Positions 1 to 6,574 of a stretch of DNA of 10,310 bases are shown piece after piece (the stretch's first letter is position 1; the number at the start of each line of letters is the position of its first letter). The translations under genes were made by a program, and so were the position numbers. The notes under the pieces were generated by a model. It ran no database searches and was not told where the DNA came from. It saw only the letters and a program-made list of their open reading frames with translations. Source of the DNA: Bacillota bacterium (lineage in GTDB: Bacteria; Armatimonadota; Hebobacteria; Hebobacterales; Hebobacteraceae); the NCBI GenBank assembly GCA_030668755.1, contig DAOVEW010000011.1, positions 1-10,310 on the forward strand, written 5' to 3'.

Positions 1-789
1 ATGGTGTTCGCACAGCGCCAAGCGGTTCCGATGTGGCAGATATTTGCCCTGGCCGTGCTGGCGTTTGCGTGCGAGTTCGTGGACTCCTCGCTGGGGATGG
101 GGTATGGGACCACGCTGACGCCGATTCTGCTGCTGATGGGATACGGACTGAAGACCATCGTGCCGGTCGTGCTGCTCTCTGAGTTCGTAACGGGGTTGAC
201 CGCGGGTGGATTCCACCACGTGCTGGGCAATGTGGACTTCAAGCTGAAGTCGCGCGACTCGAAGGTGGTGGCAGTGCTGGCCGGGGCCGGCGTGTTCGGG
301 GCCTTGGTTGGGGCCAAGTTCTTGATGGGGGTGCCGCAGTTCTGGGCGCGCCTGTACTTCGCGCTGATGATTACTGCGATGGGTGTGCTGATACTGGCGA
401 AGCGCAATGGGGAGTATCGGTTCTCGTGGTCTAAGCTGCTGGGGGTAGGGCTGCTCAGCTCCTTCAACAAGGGGATGAGCGGAGGCGGCTATGGACCGCT
501 GGTAGTTGGCGGCCAGGTGCTGTCAGGCTGCAAGGCCAAGAGCGCAGTGGGATGCACCTCGCTTGCGGAAAGCCTCGTATGCCTGGTGGCGCTCATCGGC
601 TTTGCGGCTTCCGGGGTGTTTCCTGTGGTGGGCTTGGCGGTGCCGGTCGTTATGGGGGCCTTGATCTCCGCACCTTGCGCGGCCGCGATGACCAGGTATC
701 TCGATGCAAGGATTGATCTGAAGCGAGTGGTCGGGGTTCTGGTGCTTCTGCTGGGCGTCCTTTGCCTAGTGAAGGTGTTCGGGAGCTAG
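1..789 (+). CDS. TSUP-family (TauE/SafE-type) membrane permease
   Basis: A 262-residue hydrophobic protein of the TSUP superfamily, whose characterised members move sulfite, sulfonates or other small organic anions across the cytoplasmic membrane. The two half-repeats typical of the family are visible: FVDSSLGMGYGTTLTPIL at residues 26-43 and FNKGMSGGGYGPLVVGG at 155-171, each a Gly-rich re-entrant motif. About eight hydrophobic segments can be read, near residues 12-30, 40-60, 88-108, 117-133, 144-155, 188-204, 206-228 and 242-260. The length fits the family (about 250-260 residues). The ATG is the first base of the window, so no ribosome site can be seen. The true start could lie upstream or at Met11. 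The stop codon overlaps that of the convergent mobA by sharing CTAG at 786-789. The substrate cannot be read from sequence, and nearness to formate dehydrogenase genes on the opposite strand does not show a link. Confidence 0.85.
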   Translation: MVFAQRQAVPMWQIFALAVLAFACEFVDSSLGMGYGTTLTPILLLMGYGLKTIVPVVLLSEFVTGLTAGGFHHVLGNVDFKLKSRDSKVVAVLAGAGVFGALVGAKFLMGVPQFWARLYFALMITAMGVLILAKRNGEYRFSWSKLLGVGLLSSFNKGMSGGGYGPLVVGGQVLSGCKAKSAVGCTSLAESLVCLVALIGFAASGVFPVVGLAVPVVMGALISAPCAAAMTRYLDARIDLKRVVGVLVLLLGVLCLVKVFGS

Positions 790-1463
790 CTGGAGACGCG
801 CGGTCTCTCAGTGATCCCCGGTGCAACTGCGGAGCGATCCAGCCGAGCCGGATCGCTCTGACGTTCGGCCCAGCGGGCCAAGTCCTCGGGTGTGTTGATG
901 TTGAAGAACGGTCGCGGATCCGGGAAGAGTTCGGGCACGGCGCCGAGTTCTCGCCACAGGCGGTAGACCCCGCGGCGGCCGGCGTCCAGCGCCCGCGTCA
1001 CGGCCGGGAGGACGTCAGGCCGCACGATGGCGCACAGCGGCTGCCAGAAACCGTCCGGCATCTCCGCCACCGTGACGGGTGGTCGCTGCCGCGCGAAGGC
1101 CGCCTGCAGGCGAGAGAGCACCCCCACCGTTATGCCCGGAAGGTCGCACGGCAGGACGAGGAGCCCCTGGCAGCGGCCAAGGCAGTGGTGTAGCGCCGCT
1201 TCGATTCCGCCCAGAGGGCCGAGGCCTGGACGGCGGTCGGCGATGATCTCCAATCCCAGCGGGCGGTAAGGCTCGGGGTCGTTGGCGACGAGGAAGGCGT
1301 ACTCGATGCCGGACTCGCGCACGACCCGAATGGTACGCGCGAGGATCGCGGTGCCGTCCGGGAGCGGCAGAAGGCCTTTGGGCAGGCCGCGATATCGGGA
1401 CGCGCGGCCGCCCGCGAGGATGGCAGCCCGGATCTCAGGTTTCCGGCCCGTTCTCCTTCTCAA
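786..1463 (-). CDS. mobA: Molybdenum cofactor guanylyltransferase MobA
   Basis: A 225-residue cytoplasmic nucleotidyltransferase that adds GMP from GTP to molybdopterin, making the guanine dinucleotide cofactor needed by formate dehydrogenases of the DMSO-reductase family. Visible motifs are LAGGRASRYRGLPKGLL at 16-32 (equivalent to LAGGxxRRMGGxDKGLL in E. coli MobA), GLGPLGGI at 80-87, the metal-binding PCDLP at 105-109, QPLCAI at 141-146 and the C-terminal FNINTPEDL at 187-195. The length is slightly above E. coli MobA (about 194 residues) because of short N- and C-terminal tails. It is the last gene of the leftward formate dehydrogenase operon. The only standard start codon in frame before the LAGG motif is the TTG at 1461-1463, which lies inside the preceding gene, a 29-base overlap. 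A stop codon lies just upstream in frame, so the start cannot be earlier. A GAGG lies about ten bases before the TTG. Its place directly behind fdh genes supports a dedicated cofactor-supply role. Confidence 0.9.
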   Translation of the reverse strand: MRRRTGRKPEIRAAILAGGRASRYRGLPKGLLPLPDGTAILARTIRVVRESGIEYAFLVANDPEPYRPLGLEIIADRRPGLGPLGGIEAALHHCLGRCQGLLVLPCDLPGITVGVLSRLQAAFARQRPPVTVAEMPDGFWQPLCAIVRPDVLPAVTRALDAGRRGVYRLWRELGAVPELFPDPRPFFNINTPEDLARWAERQSDPARLDRSAVAPGITERPRVSS

Positions 1464-2442
1464 TGCCGAAGCGCCTCACAATCTCGCGTGTGACAGCCTT
1501 GATGCCGATGCCGCTCGGGCAGACGTCGTCGCACCGCCCGCAGAGAGAACAAGAAATGCGTCCCCACCGGGTGCGGTCGGCGGCGAGCTTGTGGTGGATG
1601 CGGCGTCGGGTGCGGACATGCTCCTCTCCCATCGGGTTGTGGCCGCTTGCCTCGCGCATGAACCCGGCGAGCTGGCAGGAATCCCAGAGGCGGTAGCGCT
1701 CGATCTGCTCGCCGCGGGTCCAGTCGAAGACCTCGAAGCAGGTGCAGGTGGGGCAGAGCAGATTGCAGGCCGTACAGGCGATGCAGCGGTCCGCGATCTC
1801 GGCCCAGAACTCCTCCGGGACGCGGTCCTCTTGGAGGAGCCGGGACGCGCGTTCGAGGACTTGCCGGTCGTCGTCGGGCAGCGCGTCGGACTCCGCCTGG
1901 AGGTCGGCAATGGAGCTGACCTCGTCACCCTCGGGGGCGCGGTGGGCGAGGCGTTTCCCGGCTTCGGTATAAGGCACGAGCACGTAGCGCTCGCCGTCGC
2001 ACACGAATTCGAGATCGCAGTCGCCGCCGGCGATCTTGAGGAACCCGCCGTCCTTGCCGCAGCGGCCGGAGACGACAATGACGGCGGAACGGTCGCGCTT
2101 GTTAAAGTAGACGTCGTCCCGGTACTCGGCGGCGAAGAACTCGTCAATGAACGTGAGGGCATCCGCGTCTTCGGCGGTGAGGCCGACGACGAGCAGCGGC
2201 TTCTCCACGGGCTGCTGCATCGCGATGCTCCCCCGGCGGTAGGCGAAGATGCGGTCGAGCTGGGGGAAGAATGGGCTCGTAGGCTTCGAGTCCACCCGGC
2301 CGCCCGGGATCGCAAGGGGGCCCTCGTCCAGCCGGCCGAGGACGCGGGTGCCATCTGGGAGGGCAATGGGCGCCTGCACGTCGTAGTCCGAGGTGAGGGA
2401 ACGGAGGAAGTCCTGAACCTGCTGGAGAGTGAGGGACTTCAC
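1435..2442 (-). CDS. 4Fe-4S electron-transfer subunit (HydB/AsrA-like) of the formate dehydrogenase complex
   Basis: A 335-residue iron-sulfur protein resembling the beta subunits of archaeal sulfhydrogenases and anaerobic sulfite reductase subunit A, which relay electrons between a catalytic subunit and a flavin subunit. An N-terminal region of about 210 residues has no cluster motif. Two cysteine groups follow: C220-x2-C223-x2-C226-x3-C230 with extra C233 and C235 (CPTCTCF), and C298-x2-C301-x2-C304-x3-C308-P. The motif WDSCQLAGF at 253-261 lies between them, as in this family. The start is the GTG at 2440-2442. It overlaps the fdhA stop as GTGA, has GGAG six bases upstream, and begins MKSLTLQQVQDFL. 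The frame stays open further upstream, but that part is antisense-like low-complexity Pro/Arg/His sequence inside fdhA and is not coding. The overlaps with fdhA and mobA imply translational coupling. The role in formate dehydrogenase electron transfer is inferred from context and family. Confidence 0.9.
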   Translation of the reverse strand: MKSLTLQQVQDFLRSLTSDYDVQAPIALPDGTRVLGRLDEGPLAIPGGRVDSKPTSPFFPQLDRIFAYRRGSIAMQQPVEKPLLVVGLTAEDADALTFIDEFFAAEYRDDVYFNKRDRSAVIVVSGRCGKDGGFLKIAGGDCDLEFVCDGERYVLVPYTEAGKRLAHRAPEGDEVSSIADLQAESDALPDDDRQVLERASRLLQEDRVPEEFWAEIADRCIACTACNLLCPTCTCFEVFDWTRGEQIERYRLWDSCQLAGFMREASGHNPMGEEHVRTRRRIHHKLAADRTRWGRISCSLCGRCDDVCPSGIGIKAVTREIVRRFGIEKENGPET

Positions 2443-4478
2443 GGCGTGCTCCGTACCCGCGCGGCGCAGACCTTGAACTCGGGGATCTCCGCCTCCGGGT
2501 CGAGGGCGTTGATGGTAAGCAGGTTGGCCGCGGCCTCCACGTAGTGGAACGGCATGAAGAGGACGCCCTTCATGGCCGTGTCCGTGACCCGGGCCTGGAC
2601 CCTGACTTCGCCGCGCCGGGTTCCGACGTGAATCCACTGCTGGTCGCGGATGCCAAGGGAGCGAGCGTCCTCGGGGCTGATCTCGACATAGGGGAAGCGC
2701 TCTTCCCGGTGGAGCAGGCGGGAGCGGCGGGTCATGGTGCCGGTGTGGAAGTGGAAGTAGTTGCGGCCGGTGGTGAGGACGAAGGGGTAGTCGTCGTCGG
2801 GGAGCTCGGCCGGTGGGCGGTAGTCGGCCGGCCGAAAGACGCCCTGCCCTCGGGCGAACTTGCCGACGTGCAATACGGGTGTGCCCTGGTGGTCGGCCGC
2901 GGGGCAGGGCCACTGGAGACCGGGCCCGTCGAGGCGGGAGTACGAGATGCCGCCGTAGCTGGGGGTGAGGGCGGCGATCTCCTCCATCACCGCATCCGGC
3001 GAGTCGTACTGCATGCCCGAGTAGCCGGCGCGGGAGGCAATCTCGCAGATGATGTGCCAGTCGGGCCTGCTCTCGCCGATGGGCGAGACGGCCCGGCGCA
3101 CGCGCTGGACTCTGCGCTCCGTGGAGGTGAAGGTGCCGTCCTTCTCTGCGAACGAGCAGGCGGGGAGGACTACGTCGGCGAGGTCGGCGGTGGTGGTCTG
3201 GAAGATGTCCTGGACGGCCAGGAACTCCAGGTTCTGCAGGGCCGTGCGGACGTGTCTGATGTCGGGGTGGGAGAGCGTGGGGTTCTCGCCGATGACGTAG
3301 AGGGCCTTCAGGTCTCCGGCCGCGGCGGCGTCGATGGCCGCAGTGCTAGTGATGCCGACGTCGCGGGGCAAGCCGCGGACGCCCCAGGCGCGCTGGAATT
3401 TGGCGCGCGCTGCATCGTCTGTGACGCGCTGGTAGCCGGAGTAGACGTCGGGGAGCGCGCCCATATCGCACGCGCCCTGGACGTTGTTCTGGCCGCGGAG
3501 GGGATTGACGCCGGTCCCGGGCCGGCCGATGTTGCCGGTGAGCATGGCGAGATTGGCACAGGACCTGACGTTGTCCACGCCGTGGGTGTGCTGCGTGATG
3601 CCCATTGCGTAGATGATCATGGCGTGGTCGGCGGAGGCAAATAGGCGGGCGGCGTCGGCGATTTCCTCCGGCGTGAGGCCGGTGATCCGAGCGGCTCTGG
3701 CAGGGGGGTAGTGCGCGACGAGGCGCTCGAGATCCTCGTAGCGTTCGGTGCGCGAGGCGATGAACTCTTCGTCGGTCAGCCCCTCGGAGATAATGACGTG
3801 CATCATGGCGTTGAGGAGCGCGACATCGGTGCCGTTGCGGTGTCGGAGGTGGAGATCTGCTAGCCGGGCGAGTCGGATCTTGCGGTTGTCGGCGACCATT
3901 AGCTTGCCGCCGTTCTGGCAGACCTGGATGATCCGCGCGCCGATGATCGGGTGTTGCTCGGTGGTGTTGGAGCCGATGACGAAGAAGAGGTCGGCCTGCT
4001 CGACACAGGCGATCGAGTTGGTCATCGCGCCGGAGCCGAAGGTCGCGGCGAGCCCGGCGACGGTCGAGGCGTGGCAGAGGCGCGCGCAGTGGTCTACGTT
4101 ATTCGTCTTGAAGACCGCGCGGGTGAGCTTCATGGCGAGGTAGTTCTCTTCGTTGGTCGTCTTCGCGGAGGAGAAGACGGCCACGGAGTCGGGGCCGTGC
4201 TTGTCCTGAATCTCGCGCATTCTGCCGGCGACGAGGGCGAGGGCTTCGTCCCAGGAGGCGGGGACGAGCCGGCCGCCGCGCCGGATGAGGGGATGGGTCA
4301 AGCGGTCAGGGTGGTTGACGAAGTGGAATGCGTTCCAGCCCTTGATGCAGAGCTGCCCGCGGCTGACCGGATGTCCGACGCTCGGCTCCACGCCGACCAG
4401 CCTTCCGTCGTCGCCGACGACGAGGTAGAGGTTGCAGCCGACGCCGCAGTAGGGGCAGGTAGTGAGGACGCGCTTCAT
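2439..4478 (-). CDS. fdhA: Formate dehydrogenase catalytic subunit, molybdopterin-dependent, cysteine type
   Basis: A 679-residue oxidoreductase of the DMSO-reductase family that oxidises formate to CO2, or runs in reverse, at a bis-MGD Mo or W site. The N-terminal 4Fe-4S motif is C8-x2-C11-x3-C15 with C44, followed by the conserved K46 (QLCIKGWNAFHFVNHPDRLT). The signature VDHCARLCHASTVAGL at 128-143 places Cys135 where E. coli FdhF has selenocysteine, with the neighbouring active-site His136. NPLRGQNNVQGACDMG at 325-340 carries the conserved active-site Arg328. The C-terminal molybdopterin dinucleotide-binding domain starts near 560 (FVLTTGRNYFHFHTGTMTRRS). No Tat signal is seen, so the enzyme is likely cytoplasmic. 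The ATG at 4476-4478 overlaps the upstream stop as ATGA and has GAAGGG before it. The open frame upstream of it is not coding. The length matches archaeal FdhA and FdhF (about 680-715 residues). Mo versus W cannot be told. No fdhD, the sulfurtransferase such enzymes normally need, is in the window. Confidence 0.95.
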   Translation of the reverse strand: MKRVLTTCPYCGVGCNLYLVVGDDGRLVGVEPSVGHPVSRGQLCIKGWNAFHFVNHPDRLTHPLIRRGGRLVPASWDEALALVAGRMREIQDKHGPDSVAVFSSAKTTNEENYLAMKLTRAVFKTNNVDHCARLCHASTVAGLAATFGSGAMTNSIACVEQADLFFVIGSNTTEQHPIIGARIIQVCQNGGKLMVADNRKIRLARLADLHLRHRNGTDVALLNAMMHVIISEGLTDEEFIASRTERYEDLERLVAHYPPARAARITGLTPEEIADAARLFASADHAMIIYAMGITQHTHGVDNVRSCANLAMLTGNIGRPGTGVNPLRGQNNVQGACDMGALPDVYSGYQRVTDDAARAKFQRAWGVRGLPRDVGITSTAAIDAAAAGDLKALYVIGENPTLSHPDIRHVRTALQNLEFLAVQDIFQTTTADLADVVLPACSFAEKDGTFTSTERRVQRVRRAVSPIGESRPDWHIICEIASRAGYSGMQYDSPDAVMEEIAALTPSYGGISYSRLDGPGLQWPCPAADHQGTPVLHVGKFARGQGVFRPADYRPPAELPDDDYPFVLTTGRNYFHFHTGTMTRRSRLLHREERFPYVEISPEDARSLGIRDQQWIHVGTRRGEVRVQARVTDTAMKGVLFMPFHYVEAAANLLTINALDPEAEIPEFKVCAARVRSTP

Positions 4479-5332
4479 ATAGCGCCCTTCAGGTGGATGA
4501 TCTCGTCGAGCCGGAAGACTGGGCCGTCGAGGCAGCAATACAGGTGCTCGATGGTGCAGTGTCCGCACTTGCCGACGCCGCACTTCATGTGCCTCTCGAG
4601 AGAGACGATGACCTGATCGTGACGGAGGCGCTTGGCCTCCAGCTCGGAGATCACGAACCGGTACATCACCGGAGGCCCGACGATGACAGCCGTGGTGCGC
4701 TGGGGGTCTACCTCGAGCGGCGGCATCAGCGTCGTGATGACGCCGACGTTGCCGTCCCACTGCTGGTCGGGGGGGGCCTCGTCAACGGTGCACCGGCAGT
4801 CGAGATGGGGCGAACGTGACCATTCCGCCAGATCGTCCTTGTACAGCCGGTCTTCAGGTGTCCGCGCCCCGTAGAGGACGGTCACGTTCCCGAACTCGTC
4901 GCGGCGGTCCTCACAGTACTGGATGAGCGCTCTCATGGGCGCGAGCCCGCAGCCGCCGGCGATGAGGAGCACGTCGCCGCCGCGCATCGCGTCGGTATCG
5001 AAGGACGTGCCGAACGGCCCACGGATGCCGACCTCGGCCCCCGGTGCGAGGACCTCGTGCATGAGCCCGGTGAGTTCGCCGGCGCGCCGCACCCCCAGAT
5101 CGAGGTAAGGGCCGCGGGTGGGAGAGGAGGAGACGGAGATGGGGGCCTCCCCGGCCCCGAGCATGGATACCTGGACGAACTGGCCGGGCCTATGCCCGAA
5201 GGGCCGGCCGTCCTCTCGCACCAAACGGAAGAGCTTCTCGGTGGGAGTCAGGTCCGCGACCGACTGGACGGTGCACGGAACCGGTCGGTAGAGCGGAGCC
5301 GGCGCTTGTTGTCGAGTCGGAGGCCGTCCCAT
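4475..5332 (-). CDS. FAD/NAD(P)-binding oxidoreductase subunit with 2Fe-2S cluster (HydG/AsrB/PyrK-like)
   Basis: A 285-residue ferredoxin-NADP reductase-fold protein resembling sulfhydrogenase gamma subunit HydG, anaerobic sulfite reductase subunit B and PyrK. It would exchange electrons between NAD(P)H and the iron-sulfur chain of the complex. The flavin domain (about 15-115) shows HRPGQFVQVSM at 48-57, APISVSSSP at 63-71 and RGPFGTSFD at 104-112. The nucleotide domain (about 118-235) shows IAGGCGLAPMRALI at 124-137, LYGARTPEDRLYKDDL at 153-168 and VGPPVMYRF at 218-226. The C-terminus has the 2Fe-2S motif C251-x4-C256-x2-C259-x6/7-C266/C267. The chosen start is the ATG at 5330-5332, with AAAGGGG seven bases upstream. 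An in-frame TTG two codons earlier is less likely. It is the first gene of the formate dehydrogenase group and ends in an ATGA overlap with fdhA. NAD versus NADP preference is not clear from the sequence. Confidence 0.92.
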   Translation of the reverse strand: MGRPPTRQQAPAPLYRPVPCTVQSVADLTPTEKLFRLVREDGRPFGHRPGQFVQVSMLGAGEAPISVSSSPTRGPYLDLGVRRAGELTGLMHEVLAPGAEVGIRGPFGTSFDTDAMRGGDVLLIAGGCGLAPMRALIQYCEDRRDEFGNVTVLYGARTPEDRLYKDDLAEWSRSPHLDCRCTVDEAPPDQQWDGNVGVITTLMPPLEVDPQRTTAVIVGPPVMYRFVISELEAKRLRHDQVIVSLERHMKCGVGKCGHCTIEHLYCCLDGPVFRLDEIIHLKGAI

Positions 5333-5401
5333 GCTCAACCCCTTTGACTCCGGGCTTTCCGGTGCGGCTCCTGGTGAGTTCGCCGTGGAAGGCCGATCGC
5401 C

Positions 5402-6415
5402 CTACGGCAGTATGACCGCTTTCACGAGTCCGTCAACCCGGGCGCACACGTCGCGAAACGCGCGGTCTGCCTGATGGAGAGGGTAGCGATGGGTCACCAA
5501 CTTGTCGATGGGCGTCCGGCCGGAGGCGGTCAGCTCGACAAGCTGTGAGAAGTCGGCCAGCGAGAGGCGTGAACCCAGCACGGTCAGCTCCTGGCGGACC
5601 AACTGCCAGGGCTGTATCTGCACGGGGTCTTCGGAAAGGGCCAGTATGAGGACGCGACCGGCCTGGCCGATGAGGGAGAACGCGGACTGCGCGCAGGCGA
5701 CTTCGCCGGTGGCCTCGATGACGACGTGGGCGCCGTAGCCGTCGGTGAATTCGCGCACAGCGTCCGGCAGTGAGTAGACCTCGGGATTGACGCAGCAGTC
5801 GGCTCCAAGATCCTCGGCCAACGCCCGCCGCCAGGACAGTGGCTCGGACGCGAGGACCCGCGCCCCTCTCTGTCGAGCCATCATGAGGCAGGAGAGGCCG
5901 ATGGGGCCTGCGCCGAGTACGACGACGCGATCGCCTTCGTGCACATCGGACCTATGAACGACCTGCGCGCCGATGCTCAGTGTCTCGATGGCCGCGGCCG
6001 TCTCGAAGCTCATCTCGTCGGGAATGGGGAAGAGCTGGGAGGCGCGGCAGAGCGCGTGCTCGGTCATTGCACCGGGCCGATGGACACCGGCGATCGAGAC
6101 CTCCACACAGCAGTTGTGGCGTCCGTGACGGCAGGCGTAGCAGCGGCCGCAGGAGAGCGCGGGATCCACGGCGACGCGGGTCCCCACGGGCGCGCCGTCC
6201 CATTCGGAACCTACTGCCGCCACCTCGCCCGCGAACTCATGGCCCGGAAGGCGCGGGTAATTCGGAAGGGGATGCTTGCCCTCGAAGCACTCCGCGTCTG
6301 AGCCACAGATGCCGACCGCGCGGACGCGGACGACGGCTTCGTTTGGGCCGGGAGTGGGCTCGGGAATATCGCGGAACTCAAGCTGCTGCGGCCCGGTGAG
6401 GAACCAAGCTTTCAC
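5402..6415 (-). CDS. Zinc-dependent medium-chain alcohol dehydrogenase, RspB/L-galactonate dehydrogenase type
   Basis: A 337-residue cytosolic MDR-family dehydrogenase, expected to oxidise a sugar alcohol, sugar acid or similar secondary alcohol with NAD+. Likely catalytic zinc ligands are C37 (GICGSD), H59-E60 (LPGHEFAGEV) and E144. The structural zinc site is C89-x2-C92-x2-C95-x7-C103. The Rossmann motif GAGPIG is at 168-173, with Glu191 at the end of the next strand, which favours NAD+ over NADP+. The overall pattern (VAVDPALSCGRCYAC, then SIAGVHRPGAMTEHA, then LGSRLSLADF and KLVTHRYPL near the C-terminus) is close to E. coli RspB as I know it. The start is the GTG at 6413-6415 with AGAGGT eight bases upstream. 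The longer open frame beyond it is non-coding-like. It lies 69 bases before the formate dehydrogenase operon on the same strand, with no terminator seen between, so read-through is possible. The physiological substrate is unknown. Confidence 0.92.
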   Translation of the reverse strand: MKAWFLTGPQQLEFRDIPEPTPGPNEAVVRVRAVGICGSDAECFEGKHPLPNYPRLPGHEFAGEVAAVGSEWDGAPVGTRVAVDPALSCGRCYACRHGRHNCCVEVSIAGVHRPGAMTEHALCRASQLFPIPDEMSFETAAAIETLSIGAQVVHRSDVHEGDRVVVLGAGPIGLSCLMMARQRGARVLASEPLSWRRALAEDLGADCCVNPEVYSLPDAVREFTDGYGAHVVIEATGEVACAQSAFSLIGQAGRVLILALSEDPVQIQPWQLVRQELTVLGSRLSLADFSQLVELTASGRTPIDKLVTHRYPLHQADRAFRDVCARVDGLVKAVILP

Positions 6416-6574
6416 GGGTGGTGACCTCTGGAGGCGATGGCATATGGGGTATGGGGCAGCAGGCAAGCTCCGGCCCCATCCACCTTTACATACGACGCTG
6501 GAGTGGGAACTCCCCCGAGGGGCAGCGGCAAGTGGTCGCGGTACAGGTGGCAGAGCACCGGAGGACGAACCGTG
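6416..6574. promoter_or_regulatory. Divergent intergenic spacer with two short hairpins
   Basis: This 159-base spacer separates the leftward dehydrogenase from the rightward membrane protein, so it must hold control signals for at least one of them. Two adjacent perfect inverted repeats are visible: GGAGT-GGGA-ACTCC at 6500-6513 and CCC-CGAG-GGG at 6514-6522. They could be an operator or an RNA structure in either leader. I find no convincing -35/-10 pair. The best leftward candidate, TTGCCT followed by TATGCC, is weak. The SD-like GGAGGA at 6560-6565 serves the rightward gene. Confidence 0.3.

Noticed and set aside
1282..2544. A 420-codon plus-strand ORF opposite the 4Fe-4S subunit and mobA genes
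   Set aside because: It is antisense to well-conserved genes with clear motifs. Its Ala/Gly/Glu/Val-rich sequence is what the complementary frame of GC-rich coding DNA gives.
2443..2913. Upstream extension of the 4Fe-4S subunit frame to a 492-residue protein
   Set aside because: The extra 157 residues are Pro/Arg/His-rich and lie out of frame inside the fdhA C-terminal domain. The GTG at 2442 has a ribosome site and a stop/start overlap.
2544..3644. A 366-codon plus-strand ORF opposite fdhA
   Set aside because: It lies wholly within the fdhA coding region, reads as Gly/Val/Asp/Glu-rich low-complexity sequence and has no recognisable domain. It is an antisense shadow of a strongly supported gene.
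2439..4478. Identification as nitrate reductase or another DMSO-reductase family enzyme
   Set aside because: The VDHCARLCHAS segment with active-site Cys-His and the NPLRGQNNVQGACDMG segment are formate dehydrogenase signatures.
4479..4760. Upstream extension of the fdhA frame
   Set aside because: It lies out of frame inside the flavin-subunit gene. The ATG at 4478 directly precedes the conserved CPYCGVGC motif and has its own ribosome site.
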